Assembly (NCBI GenBank): GCA_026874595.1
Contig: CM049317.1
Coordinates: 41,250,401 to 41,314,400 of the forward strand
Length of the DNA: 64,000 bases
Source: Sipunculus nudus
Lineage: Eukaryota; Annelida; Sipuncula; Golfingiida; Sipunculidae
Direction: 5' to 3'
In this document: positions 1 to 11,520 of the stretch, one piece after another
Numbering within the stretch: the stretch's first letter is position 1
How the letters are laid out: each line of letters starts with the position of its first letter
Position numbers and translations under genes: made by a program
The notes under the pieces: model-generated
What the model saw: the letters and a program-made list of their open reading frames with translations, nothing else
Told to the model about the DNA's origin: nothing
Database searches by the model: none

Positions 1-600
1 CAGAACAATTTTAGGCAAACTGTTGCTCTTTAAACTTTCTTTAATGTCCTCATGAACACTTACATCAAACGAAGAAAGTGCGGCAAACGTTGCACAGTTC
101 ACTCATACATGAATAATTATGAATGCATAATGAACAATGTTACATGTATGAAATGTTACGCATACTTGGTCCCAATCACTTTGACTATTATGGCTACCAA
201 GAATTTGGAATTTGCCTATCAAGATGAAATTGTGAACACGAAAGTGTGTAACAAACAGTCTTCCATAGCTGCTTTCTTTAACCAGATGTAAAGAGTGTAT
301 TCTGTGAATTTTCACATATTTCTGCTGATACTCCCGTGCTATTAGTATGCTTTATGGATACAAAGAGCTTCTCAACATATGTACAAATATTATGGATATA
401 CAATATCTTTGTAATTTAATAACAACCACTGTATTTGTATATATTGTTGGTGATTGTTATAAATAGGGTTGACGTGATTGTAAATATATTATTTTTTATT
501 GATTACAGTAATTATACTAATACCCTGTATGTACGTTTATTTCGTTGATTGTAATAAAGATTTGAACTTGGTTTCGTGTTACATTATAACCCCCCTATCC
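1..600. other. AT-rich stretch without a recognisable gene
   Basis: I see no conserved protein and no RNA gene here. The only gene-like signal is a + strand AATAAA at 553-558 followed by a T/G-rich run, which could be the polyadenylation site of a transcript or an LTR arriving from left of the window. The short open frames have no domain-like composition. Confidence 0.4.
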
Positions 601-604
601 TGGT

Positions 605-686
605 CAAGTCCTGTATTACGGCCACTCCTGTATTAAGGCCACTTTCATCCAGTCCCGATGGTGACCGTAATACAGGCGTTCTACTG
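605..686. mobile_element. Right-end fragment of a pogo/Tigger-like DNA transposon
   Basis: The segment ends in GTTCTACTG followed by TA. Read on the other strand this is CAGTAGAAC, the style of terminus used by pogo/Tigger elements with a TA target. Just inside, CCTGTATTACGGCCAC (610) is mirrored by GTGACCGTAATACAGG (661-676), so the end can form a hairpin. No matching left terminus is visible in 1-600, so this is probably a truncated end. Family assignment is by terminus style only. Confidence 0.4.
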
Positions 687-731
687 TACATGACGCCAAT
701 ACTGGAGTACGCTACAGAAGCCAAGGATTAA

Positions 732-878
732 CCAGGGTCCAACACTCACGCATATGTGAACACAGGCATAGCCCTGGCAATTCTCATAATCGTCGCTATC
801 GCAATCGCTCTCCCAAGATGCGCCACACGACAGGGGACAGCATCACCAGCTCCAACAACACAAGGTAATCAGCCTTGA
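732..878 (+). pseudogene. Env-like C-terminal fragment with one transmembrane helix
   Basis: This is a 48-codon frame between stops. It encodes a hydrophobic stretch of about 20 residues (core IALAILIIVAIAIAL), then a short R/T/P-rich tail and a stop. That is the usual C-terminal layout of a single-pass membrane protein such as a retroelement envelope. It lies 0.4 kb upstream of a polypurine run and a putative LTR start, where an env gene would sit at the 3' end of a retroelement. The frame is closed upstream by TAA at 729, so only the tail survives. It could also be chance; no ectodomain is recognisable. Confidence 0.35.
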
Positions 879-1275
879 GCGTGGGACAGACTGTTGACCC
901 GCGCAGCATCGTCCAAACCTGTGCAGCCAACCGGCGAACAATTAATGGGACACTGAGAACTTTTCACTATTTTAAAGAACAATAATTTAATCTTCTTTAT
1001 AAAACAAAAACAAAACACACAGCACCTATGGACTAAAACCAGAATGGACTGCAAGTAATGCTTGTTTCACGAATATTTACATGTATTAGTTCTATTCATA
1101 TTTTTATATATAGATATAGATATGCATCTCAATTATAACTTGGAAGCGCAGACAGGTCCTTGCTTGCACTACTTGTATGAACTTTTTTTTTGTTTATATG
1201 GCAGGAGTGAACCCCAGCCATAAATTCTGAGAAAAGGGCGCCTCATCGGCCGCCCTTTTCTTTGATAGGGGGGAG

Positions 1276-2318
1276 TGTGTAAAGTTCATACATACAATAA
1301 GCAAACAGGTGCTACCTGTGCAATCTCAAATTCCATGATTACTATAACTATTATTTTATCATTATTATTATATCATTTAATTTCAATTCCATGTGCATTA
1401 ATTATGACCATAGAGTGGGAGCGGCAGACAAGTAGTAGAAGTGTCATTATAGAACAGAATTGAATAGGGAAAATTCAGGCAATAATATTGTGACAATCAT
1501 GCATTTAACCATACATAGTAAGTAGCAGACAGGGAATGCCATAAGTTTGTTTTTCCCACAGTACGGGTGCAGGGTGGAATAGCCATCAAGGAGCACACTA
1601 TCATAGGCCGGGTGGTCCCACAGGTCACGAGCCAGATTAATTAGATATGCTAGAGCGCAGGGTAGCTTTGTTAGCAGATCCCGATAGATACCCGTAGCTA
1701 GGTATCAACACAGCACCGGGGGGTTATGCCACGGCCGGTTGGGTAACACCGATAGGATGGCCAGGTGCCAATCCATCCACGGCCGACAATCAGCTGAGCT
1801 GGCATGGCCGTGTTTGCACACCTGCGCTACACGCTAAGAGCAACCCCCCGTTAAGCCTACGGTAGTACGATACCTCTGGCTGATTTAGATAGTAGTGTAA
1901 ATGCCGGCTCAAACTAATTAATCTTGTGCCGGCCCTCAATGTCAAGGCAGGGGTAGCCAGGTAAATAGGGTAGCTGTTAGTGGCCAGTAGTTACGGTAAA
2001 TAGGAACTCAAATCATTCAGGATGGGTGGAGTTATATGATGAATGACACCGGGAAAACAGGTTAAAGAGGTAGAGAGTAGGAAACGGCAGATTTTGGGCT
2101 GCTGAACTGTGATCGCCTGAAAGAGAAACCTTCCGACATGCATTCGGGAAAGCTCTCTCAATCTTTTCAGTTCAGACACAGAGAAATTAACCAGCCATAA
2201 AGTTAGCTTACCATTAGCATTCATCAACACACTTCCGCAAGGTCACTTCGCTATACATATTGGATTACCTTAACAAATTCAATGAGTTAATTTTACAACA
2301 GTGTTTTTCCTCTCTGCA
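1276..2318 (+). repeat. Putative LTR of the 5' Ty3/gypsy element
   Basis: The block starts TGTGTAAAG directly after the purine run AGGGGGGAG and ends in a CA-terminated stretch shortly before a candidate primer-binding site and the gag start at 2351. The right border is uncertain (2300 and 2318 are both possible), because there is no second LTR copy to compare. Its middle (about 1560-1960) is clearly more GC-rich than the surroundings. There is no coding frame of note. Confidence 0.45.
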
Positions 2319-2324
2319 ATTGAC

Positions 2325-2342
2325 TGGCCCGAACCCTGACAT
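2325..2342 (+). other. Candidate primer-binding site
   Basis: TGGCCCGAACCCTGACAT begins with the TGG expected for pairing to a tRNA CCA end, and it sits between the LTR-like block and the gag start 26 bases downstream. I could not match it to a specific tRNA. A search of tRNA 3' ends would decide. Confidence 0.35.
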
Positions 2343-2350
2343 CCTTTACA

Positions 2351-3458
2351 ATGGCGAGCGGTGCCAACCAGTCAGCAGAGAACGCGATCTCCGGACGTAT
2401 CGCTGAATTCCAGGAAAGCTTCACCCAGGCACGTCAGGAAACAGCACACATAGCCAGCTGACACTACTATGAAGTAGGTAAGCGCAACGTCATAAAAGAT
2501 GTAGTTTCTAGAACTAGCACTTGTGATGGGACCTCCTATACGGCCGTTAAAGACTGGCTAGAGCAAATAGAGTGGGCTAAGGAATATGTTCCCGGGGAAT
2601 CTGAACTGATAGACATTGTTACTCGTACGGTCACCGGGTCGCTAAGGAGGGAGGTGGAATGTTATCTAATGGAACACACGCTAGCCAACCCAGGGGCACC
2701 GAGATTATCAGTCGCTTGGGATGCGCTTAAAAAGCACATCCGACAAAACTTCCTCCCTCCAAATGATGTCGAGTTATTGAGTCAACAGCTCAACAACTTG
2801 AAACAGCAAGTTTCTGTCTCCGTGCCTCACTTCAACCGGATGTTTAGAGACCTCGCAGAACAGGCATACCCGCTGAGTGAGCGCACGGGGGAACAAACAA
2901 AGGATTCAATCAAGGTATATGTTCGGGCCCTGGTGAATGAAAACGTAAGACCACAGGTGTTGTATCAGGGACCACGTGACTTACAAGAAGCCATGTACCA
3001 GGCCACCATCACAGATCAACCAAGGTGAATTCATCCATCCCCACTTCCAAGGAAAAGAGGAGCCAATGGATATATCCGCTATTACCATGGTGGAAAAGGG
3101 AATAAATTTAGCCAATGTGTATGAGGCCATCGCTAGTGTGGGCTGATTGGTCAGTGATTCGCGTGAGTCTCCGCGCGCAGGTCATCGTGATTCGCATAAA
3201 TCTGCCAACAATTATAACAATAGGAATGTACGCCATAGGAATCCTCTTAGCTGGACTACCGATGGCAGGCCCATCTGCTATGAATGCGTAAAAGCGGGCC
3301 ACATGGCGAGAGAATGCCTGCGACAAAACACGCAAGAATCGCCAGCTGAGGTCACGCCCAGGGTAACAGGTAAGTCACCCCCACGCCGGTACAACCCTCC
3401 CTCAAAGGCAACATGTAATAATTGTAACCATACCATGCAAAATAGTCATTTAAACTAG
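2351..3458 (+). pseudogene. gag: gag (capsid and zinc-knuckle nucleocapsid), broken
   Basis: The reading frame opens at ATG 2351 (MASGANQSAENAI...). It hits a TGA at codon 37 (2459-2461), then continues in the same frame through a capsid-like region to TGA 3026. The product then continues one frame over (EEPMDISAI region, from about 3027), with another TGA at 3144, into a classic CX2CX4HX4C zinc knuckle (C-YE-C-VKAG-H-MARE-C, about 3278-3320). Two nonsense codons and one frameshift make it non-functional. Gag would form the particle and the knuckle would bind the element RNA. Protease follows about 50 bases downstream. Confidence 0.75.
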
Positions 3459-3505
3459 TAAGCGTCATTGCAGGACATACATCAAGGCTGGAGACTGCCC
3501 TTTGA

Positions 3506-3910
3506 GTGGGTGGTATTCAGGTTTTGGCATTGATAGATACAGGTGCTACTTGCACATTGCTGCGACACGAAATTTTTGATGACATTTGTGTAAAAACACA
3601 CCGCTGCCCCATTGTTAAGAAACCCCCCGTCCCTTTAAAATCCGTTACTGGACACCCCTTGGAGATAGTAGGCTGCACCCAACTACCTATACAGGATGTA
3701 GGCAACATTGACATGTACATAGTACAGGACTTACCACAAGAAATGATCCTTGGGAATGACGCGCTCTTGGCAGGTAAAGGTTGCTTAAACCTTGCAGACA
3801 ATGACATGATATGGCACGGCAAACGCTGGCTCCTAAATTTAGATGGACAACAGGGCATCGACGGGTTATCCCAAACATATCCTTCCTGCCAAAATGAATG
3901 GATGACGTAA
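3506..3910 (+). pseudogene. Retrotransposon aspartic protease
   Basis: The 134-aa frame carries the retropepsin active site as LIDTGATCTLL (residues about 9-19) and a flap/helix-like MILGNDALL. These are the two hallmarks of Ty3/gypsy protease. It is in a different frame from the zinc knuckle upstream, and it overlaps the RT frame by 13 bases at 3898-3910, so expression would need frameshifting or the frame has been lost. The domain itself looks intact. It would mature the Gag and Pol polyproteins. Confidence 0.75.
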
Positions 3911-5549
3911 TAAAGCATTATGCTGATGTGTTTGCAGGGCCTAATGCTCCCAACGGGTTTTGTGATATATCCCCGATGAAAATAGAAACACATGGAGAAC
4001 TTATATATCAGAGACCATACAGGGTTCCCCTTGATAAAAGAGAAATCATATCTAAAGCTGTTGATGAAATGCTAGCCAATGGTATCATCAAACCCTCCTC
4101 AACCCCCTGGGCAGCGCCCTTTACTTTGGTTCCGAAAGGAAAGGAGGGCACATTTCGTTTTTACGTAGATTATAGGAAGCTTAACGCAGTCACCAAGAAA
4201 GACAGGTACCCGCTCCTATTAATCTAAGACATCTTTGACCAAATTGGGGGGAGTACAATTCTCTCCACTCTTGACCTTAAGAGTGGCTACCATCAACGCC
4301 CAGTGCATCCTGCCGACATAGAAAAAATGGCATTTGTGTGCCACAGAGGACAGTTTGCTTTTACAAGAGTTCCCTTTGGCCTGGCAAATGGACCAAGCCA
4401 TTTTCAGAGAGTTATGGAGACAATTCTCCACGATCTGTTGGGTACCTGTGTACTTATATTCATTGATGACATTGTAATTTACAGCAAGGATAAAGTTTCA
4501 CACAAAAAAACATGTAAAAGCTGTTCTAGAGAGGATCAGAAACGCTAATCTTAAGCTGAAACCTGAGAAATGTACATTTGCCAGGTCAGAGGTCAAACTG
4601 TTAGGGTACATCGTAAACAGATCAGGGGTACAACCAGATCCAGAGAAAACTAACGCTATCAAAACCCTGCCCCCTCCAGCCAATGTTAAACAAATCCTTC
4701 TTAGGCAAGTCAAACTATTACCCCCAGTGCATACCAAAGTACACGGAAGAGGCTCAGCCATTCACTGTCCCCACCAAAAAGAATTGTAAATTCCGGTGGG
4801 GGACCAAAGAACAAACGACATTTGACAGACTTAAATCCTTATTAACATCACCTGCTGTTGTAGCATAGTCGTGCACTGACTTACCATACAAACTGTATAC
4901 TGATGCGAGCGACTCTTGTGTAGGTGCTATATTAATACAGAAGCATGAAGACGGGGTAGAACATGTTGTTCAGCACTTATCCCATCAACTGACAGACACA
5001 CAGAAACGCTGGGCTACCATTGAATAAGAAGCATATGCTGTAGTATAAGCCCTGACTAAGTTACGTCCTTACCTTTTTGGATCTGACTTCACGGTCTATA
5101 TGGACCACAAACCTCTCACCTCTTTGTTCACAAAAGAAATGATGAACACCAAAATTCAATGTTGGGCTATTTTATTGGCAGAAAATGGTGCAAAGATTCA
5201 ATATCATAGAGGGACTAGGAACGTCCGGGCCGACATGTTGTCACTCATTCCGGCGAACAGCATTTCCGTTGTAGACATGGACCATGACTGGATTGACTCA
5301 CAGGCTTTTCCCGAGGAGGTTTTCTATAAACAACTACCCTTAACAGCAGACGGGTTGAACTTAGATCAAGTACGCCATGAACAAACGCACCATTTCCCTG
5401 AACTCCTAGCCCAGACTGTTTCAGACCCTGACTTGTCTTATATAGTCATCGACGATCTATTGTACAGTACACGCTGGCCCACGCCAGAGTCGGCCCAATA
5501 CCCAAGACTTTTCGAAAACAAGTTATATTGCGAGCACATAAGGAAATAG
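3898..5549 (+). pseudogene. pol: Reverse transcriptase and RNase H, multiply broken
   Basis: RT motifs in order: FRFYVDYRKLN, then in-frame TAA at 4225, then LSTLDLKSGYHQ, VPFGLANGPSHFQ, and the catalytic FIDDIVIYS (about 4462-4488). The frame shifts near 4490-4510, and the thumb (NLKLKPEKCTFA) is in another frame. RNase H follows (KLYTDASDS, then YMDHKPLTSL), interrupted by stops at 4866, 5025 and 5046. Residues through YHRGTRNVRADMLS mark the RNase H end. Several nonsense codons and frameshifts show long inactivity. Confidence 0.85.
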
Positions 5550-6750
5550 GCCACATGGCGGCGTCAAAAACATACACCAGTTAAGACAGGCTTATGTCTG
5601 GCCGGGCATGAGAAACAACTATTACTTGCTAAGTGCACAACATGCCAAGCTCACTCAGAGGGATCACGCACCAATGGGAGAAATTCCAATACCCGTATCA
5701 CCCATGCAGATGGTCAGTCTCAACCTCATAGGGCCCTTCCCAAATTCACGCTACAATAATCGATATATCCTCACTATAATATGTCATTGTACCGGCTGGG
5801 CAGACGCTTACCTGATCCCAGATAAACAAAGTGACATAGTCATGTTCGCGTTCGCCAACCAATTTATTCAGGCACACGGGATGCCTGAGGTAATTGTAAC
5901 AGATAATGGCGCGGAATTCATGGCTGTTAGCTTTACGTTATATCTGAGCTCATTAGGCGTAGATCACAGGCTCATCACAACAACACATCCGCAAGCAAAT
6001 GGAAAGGTAGAACGTTTCAACAGAACATTTAAAGAAACCCTCTCTAAAGGCATAAACAATCAAATTGACACGTGGGAAAATGCTGTTGGGGACACCCTGT
6101 TCGCTCATCGGATCAGTGTCAGCTCTGTAACTGGCTACTCTCCCTATTATCTATTGTATGGCAGGCAACTGAGAGCCCTGTTAACTAAATTATTGCAATC
6201 ACAGGTTCGTCCATCACTGTTTAGCATTAGACTAGACGATCTTGCTCAGGCCTTGGTAAAAGCTCGTGAAAATACGCGCACATCACGTGACTACAACAGA
6301 CAGAGATTGGCCGCAAAAGCTTATGCTAAACATATTGAAGTCAGTGATACGTTCGTCATATTAGCCAATGAACCTGTAACGTTCGCCACTAAATGGGACC
6401 CCCAGTGGCAGGTCACGCGGACTTCCGGTACCAAGTGTTATTTGCAGAACCAAGCCTCAGGAGAAATGAAGAAATTACAAAGAGATCATGTACAGTTAGT
6501 AGACCCTTTGTTATGCTGGGATGAAATACCACCGCGCCCGAAACGCCAACGCTGCCAACTCCGCCCCGCTTGGGATGCAAACAACCCTCAGCAGACGCCC
6601 AACCCACCCCCCGCGATAACCGAAACAGTAGCATCACCGCCGCAAGCGCCACGCCCGAATGAGTCAGGAAATAGTAACTCCCCGAATGCTGACGTGAACG
6701 CGCAAGAACAGGCAGAAGCTGAATTCCAAACTCAAAACCCCTCCAGATGA
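5550..6750 (+). pseudogene. Integrase with D35E core, first catalytic Asp replaced by Asn
   Basis: A long frame (5608-6750, 380 aa) holds the integrase core. Asp99 (VIVTDNGAEF) and Glu135 (NGKVERFNRT) are separated by exactly 35 residues. The first catalytic position, normally Asp in the D-x-x-GP motif, is Asn39 (SLNLIGPF, codon 5722-5724). The N-terminal zinc finger is scrambled over three frames: GHM in one at about 5549-5557, WPGM in another, and the CX2C pair (5634-5645) in a third. The C-terminal part (FATKWDPQWQV ... HVQLVDP) and a proline-rich tail end at 6750. The protein would insert the cDNA; this copy cannot be active. Confidence 0.85.
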
Positions 6751-6975
6751 ATTATCGGGGAGGTAGATTTCATAACATCAAGCGTATCAGGTATGACGTA
6801 TTGGAAGGAGGAGTCAACTTCAGGGGAGGAGTCAGAATAACCGGGATCCCCTGACACATGGTGATAAAACAAACGGCATTGCTTTGAAATAAGACCAGTG
6901 GTAGGAAGATTTTTTTTGGAGAAAAATATGGGATATAATAGTTAGTTTTCACAACCACACAAAAAATTCAAGATA

Positions 6976-7265
6976 TGGTTCTCAGGCACCGCCCGCATCA
7001 ATTTTAAACCCCCGCATCAAAAATTTTTATTTTGATTTTCAATAAAAACTTTCCAATTTTGAGCTGCTGCCGCTCCGACATTTCTTTCAAGAAGATAAAA
7101 TTATACAATTTTCTTTTTTATGTAGTGCTTTTACTTGTTTAGCAAAATAAAACTGTTATTTTCGTGCTTTTCCCTTATCATTTGACATTTTTATCGAAAC
7201 ATACCAAAAAATTTAAAATAAAAAAAGCGCCCGCCCGCATTGATTTCTGAAGTGCCTGAGAACCA
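6976..7265. mobile_element. 290-bp MITE with TA target duplication
   Basis: The left end TGGTTCTCAGGCAC (after TA at 6974-6975) is mirrored exactly by GTGCCTGAGAACCA at the right end, followed by TA (7266-7267). The GCCCGCATCAAT motif just inside the left end is mirrored by ATTGATTT/GCCCGCAT elements at the right. There is no coding capacity. The TA duplication suggests mobilisation by a Tc1/mariner-type transposase, but TA-flanked families are several and I cannot name one. Confidence 0.65.
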
Positions 7266-7267
7266 TA

Positions 7268-10200
7268 CCTTTTTTTTATTTTGGCCTAATTGAGAAGCAT
7301 GCAACAAATTGTCAATTTTTTTTTTTTGCACCGGAAAACACCATCAAAGTTATACCGGGGAGTAATAAAGAGGGAAAACTTTGGCGCCCTTGGTGTCGTT
7401 TATTCATTCCATTGAAATAGACCGTGGCTCTTTTATCTGCTACATCTGTCAGGACAATTTCTTCGTCAGTCCTCCATTTATTTATTTTTAAACCTTAAAT
7501 ATTTTATTTTAACCCTTCGTTTTTTCAATTTATTGATCACAATGGTATTTGTATTCATAACGTCCCGTCAGTTCTACCAACAAGAGTATGGGCCGAATCA
7601 ATAAATACACTTGTAGGCGGCAAAGTTTCCCGCCAAACCATCTGGAATGCAAAGGTTATGAAATGTTACATGTGCATACATGAGGCCTCATTGGCATTTT
7701 GGATGAGACTTTCTCACAACTTCAAGACAGTATATATATTATTAATCCGTTTTTGTTTAGTTATAAACTTGTTTGGAGCTTCCTTGCATTTAGTCATGGC
7801 TAATCAAGAGGTCAGAGGTTTTCACGCTTCATTCTATAAGTATATATTTGTAATATGCTTTCCTACCACAAGTGCAGTTCCATTCGTGTGACATACATGG
7901 ACAATTTTATTCACTTAATCAGCAGTAAAAATGTCAGACTTAATTCCTTGTTCAGACCTATACCTCCCTGTTGACGGGAGTAAACGTTTGTACCGAAAAG
8001 GGAGCACAGCCTTCACTTTGGTGGATCATTTCCCATAACAAATCACATTTCAGAGTTACCTTTTCTAAATATGAAATCTTTATATAAGAATAAATTTATC
8101 TTTAGACCTGTCTATCAGCTGATCTAAGTTGAGAATGTCCATGGAAGCTTTATCTGATGACATAATTAATTACTCATTTTCCTTAGTTAATTTGAGACTC
8201 ATAATCTGTAACAGATATACCTCCTTCACTTAATATTCAATGAATGTTTTCATCTTATAGTTTCTTCTTTGTATAATTATTATTATAATTATTATTTTTA
8301 TTATAATTATCATTATCATCAATAATAAATCATAATAATAACTTTAATAATAATATGAATATCATTAATATCAAAATCACTCAAAAGGACAAACCCTAGA
8401 AAATTTATATATTGTTAATGTTTTTATAGTTATAATCAATTTTACTTTATTTTAATTTTAATTAATTTATATTCAAATCATTCCCCACAAAATTTAAACA
8501 AAAAATGTAACTTACAAACTTACACAACACGATGGCTTTCTCTTTCAAACGAACACATAACGTTGCATTTATCGACTACTACACCTAAATAATTATTTAA
8601 CTGATTACAATACTATACATCAAAGGAAACCATTCTTTACATTGTTTTACAGTTACTCTTCTCGTAATTATTATTTCAGTCATGGTTCATATGAAGCACT
8701 ATATAGCTGGTATTAATTTTTTAATATACTAGTGGGAACCCAGGCAAGTTATTGGAAAACATCACTATTAAATTGAATAATGCGTCATTAATTATATAAA
8801 ATATGGAAGTTTTTGGTGGGAGGTGCAATATTATTGCCCTTGTTGAAATAAGGATTGGCATTAAGATGTGAATAGTGATTAATGTGCAGGGATTTGATGA
8901 TATTTCTAATATTTATTGGTCCGGGGGACGGGGGGGGGGGGGGGGGGGGCATTTTAGACTAACTTTTTATAAGCCATACAAATTATGAAGCAGTTAAGAA
9001 GGGATCACATTTTGTAAGTGGACAATATGTTTTCCTCAGTGTCAGTTGGTCACAAAAAAAAACATGATATCCTATATAAAGTCGTTCAAGTTTGATTGCA
9101 TGCAGTTTTTTGTACAATATAAGACATCACTTGTTGCAACACCATACTCACACTCATATTCACATGTATAGGTCTATGATGAGCAGCAAAATTTTTGCAA
9201 ATTTGCAAGATTATAATATACATATATAAATTTAAATCTACGTGGCACTATTAAATTGTGTTTAAGAGAGGAGACTGAGTTAAAAGTTGAGTATTCTTGT
9301 ATATTCGGTAGTATTAGTTTTTAGGGGAGACTGCACCATTTAGTGTATTTTCATGCAAGTTATAGGCTACTGTTATAAATCATGGATTTTTTTCACTAAA
9401 ATTAAACATATTTTCAAGTTGTATAAGCTATATGGAAGACAAGTCTTTTTAGATGTTTAAACTATTTTAACATTTCTGTCCTACGATCTTATTTTCACAA
9501 GTGTCATCTCTGATAAAACTGACCAAATATGAGCTGTTGCAGGAAATAGGCTTGTCCCTTTTATTTCAATGGGTGGTGGCCTAATTTATCGGGATAATTA
9601 ATTTTACTGTGGGCCATGGCAGAGTCTCTTTTATTTTGATACTGATCAAAGATACAGTGATGCTATTATATAGGTTATCTGTGTTGATTATATGGCTGGC
9701 AGTCAAGTTGGGCTGTGCTTCTTGCCTTACGGCCCAGTGCGCATGCGCCAGTTGGGGGGCTTTGTTTGCAAACATCGGATGTGTCTATATGCAACAGAAG
9801 GCCCGGGAGGGCAGGGGATTAAGCATTAAACCTCGGTATAGACTCCCGGTAAATGGGAGTGTTGGAATCTAACTGGATAACAATGATGCCATCGTAGTGA
9901 CTATAAAAGCAACCATCTGTTATTTATACTTTTCTCAAAATCGTAGCAAATTGTAATTATTTTCATTTTAAAAAAACTATTTTTATTTTGCAATTTTCAA
10001 TACACAACAGTCTTTCATCACTGAAAATTATCTAAAAAAAGAATTTTTATTTATGATTTAACATCTTGAACTCATAGGCTTAAGTGATATTTTTCTATTG
10101 CAAATGACCGTGAAATACCTACAACTTTTATTCGTCTCATATACGTACCATTTTTAGCTTCTCCCCTTTGATGTCAAATTGCATTTGCACGGAACTTGGC

Positions 10201-10547
10201 ACTGCCATGATCAATCCACTACAAAAAAGCTTAGAATTTGGTTCGCTTGGTATCCAACGAACACCACGCAATTCTTGAATATGTAGATCCTGAACGCATG
10301 TTTAGCTTAATGAAGACTGCCCTGGCATTTATTTTACGAAAGTATTCATGAGAATGGCATGCCGGCAATGGGGGGGTTGACCGCCCAGATAGGGGAGAGT
10401 GGATGCCATCCTAAGTTGGAACAGCACTACAAGGGGAGAAAAGCCCAGGTGTAGTCTGGTTAAGGTAGTTTTTATGAATCACGTACTTTCAATCTTTTAC
10501 AAATGTAATAAAGTTGATACAAAATCTTTTCAAACAATCATAAAATG
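7268..10547. other. AT-rich intergenic stretch with simple repeats
   Basis: No gene recognised. Contents: an ATT/AAT-rich microsatellite at about 8275-8360, a run of 20 G at 8930-8949, and a short GC-richer patch at 9710-9860 with the palindrome GCGCATGCGC (see findings). The open frames here are short and lack domain-like sequence. Confidence 0.5.
8930..8949 (+). repeat. Poly-G run of 20
   Basis: An uninterrupted run of 20 G follows GGGGGAC. Such runs are unstable and can form G-quadruplex structures. The length in the assembly may not be exact. Confidence 0.9.
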
Positions 10548-11078
10548 AACAAGGCCTACAGGCCTAATGCGAACCTGTGCAACGAGATTACACCAGGTAT
10601 AATGCTTCAATGCTGGACCATTACTTTTCAAGAACATGTGTAACATGTATATGAACAATGCAAGTACTAAACACTAAACGGACGCTGTGCAAAAATGGTG
10701 GCAGGTGGCACCACCTATCTTGTGTATGATTAAGAGCTATGTGAGATCTATACACATGCAAAATTTCAGGGGGATATTTCAAACCAGTCCTGAGATATAA
10801 ACCTGAATGTCTGCAGCATATACATAAATGTAGGTGGCGCCACCTGCCACAAAATCCAGAAAGCTATCCAAGATGTATAAACCTGCAAAATTTGAGGCAG
10901 ATATGTCAAACCACTGCCGTGATATGAGTGATTTTATCCCACGGCAAACAAACAGACGGATGCTGTTCCCGAGATATGAGCTTGGATGTCTGCAGCTTAA
11001 ACGTGAATGTAGGTGGCGCCACCTGTCATAAAATCAAGAAAGCTGTTCAGGATGTATACACATGCAATATTTCAGATT

Positions 11079-11247
11079 TGTGAAAGACGGACACGAAGAC
11101 CAGAAAGTCACACAACCACTGTATTTGTCTTCATGCTACACAGTATACACAGCAACTCAACTACTCTAAAAGTCCTTCACCTTAACTACCAGCGCCCCCT
11201 ATTTATTCACTGAGAAACTAATACCTACATTAGCTGACGCTATCACA
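11079..11247 (-). repeat. 3' LTR (169 bp) of the - strand Ty3/gypsy element
   Basis: It differs from the other LTR at a single position. In element orientation it follows the G-rich run GGTGGGTGTG, a poor polypurine tract. Left flank is GATT, the target duplication. Confidence 0.9.
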
Positions 11248-11520
11248 CACACCCACCAGAGTCCCACTGGACTCGATATTGATATAATAAGGCTCAAAGA
11301 CAAATTAACATTTAACGGTTATTCGCTAATCACTCATATCTTAGTCTCAGAGACATTTGCATGAATATCCCCCGTATACGAAATTAAATAAAACATTAAC
11401 AGTTACCTAAATTGGAAAACACACCTGATTATGTATCCAATGACTTAACGACATAACTATACGAAAAATATAACTTAAACAGAAGGTTTCAATATCATCA
11501 AGTTAGACTGTCAAGAATGC

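Larger units (their letters stand above)
1267..6750 (+). mobile_element. Decayed Ty3/gypsy LTR retrotransposon
   Basis: The order is a polypurine run (1267-1275), an LTR-like block starting TGTGTAAAG, a candidate primer-binding site, gag, protease, reverse transcriptase, RNase H and integrase. This domain order, with integrase last, is Ty3/gypsy rather than copia. Coding is broken by many stops and frameshifts, so the copy is dead. No second copy of the LTR is found after the integrase: 6751-6973 shares nothing obvious with 1276-2318. The element is therefore 3' truncated or rearranged. The polypurine tract lies left of the LTR, which belongs to the 3' end of an element (see findings). Confidence 0.8.

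Noticed and set aside
3517-3993. 158-aa - strand frame opposite the protease
   Set aside because: Shadow of the + strand protease and RT coding region; no domain of its own.
6751-6973. 3' LTR of the first Ty3/gypsy element
   Set aside because: No shared sequence with the putative LTR at 1276-2318; only a short purine run is present.
10370-10460. Possible small structured RNA near a G-rich patch
   Set aside because: No match to tRNA, 5S or snRNA boxes could be recognised by eye.
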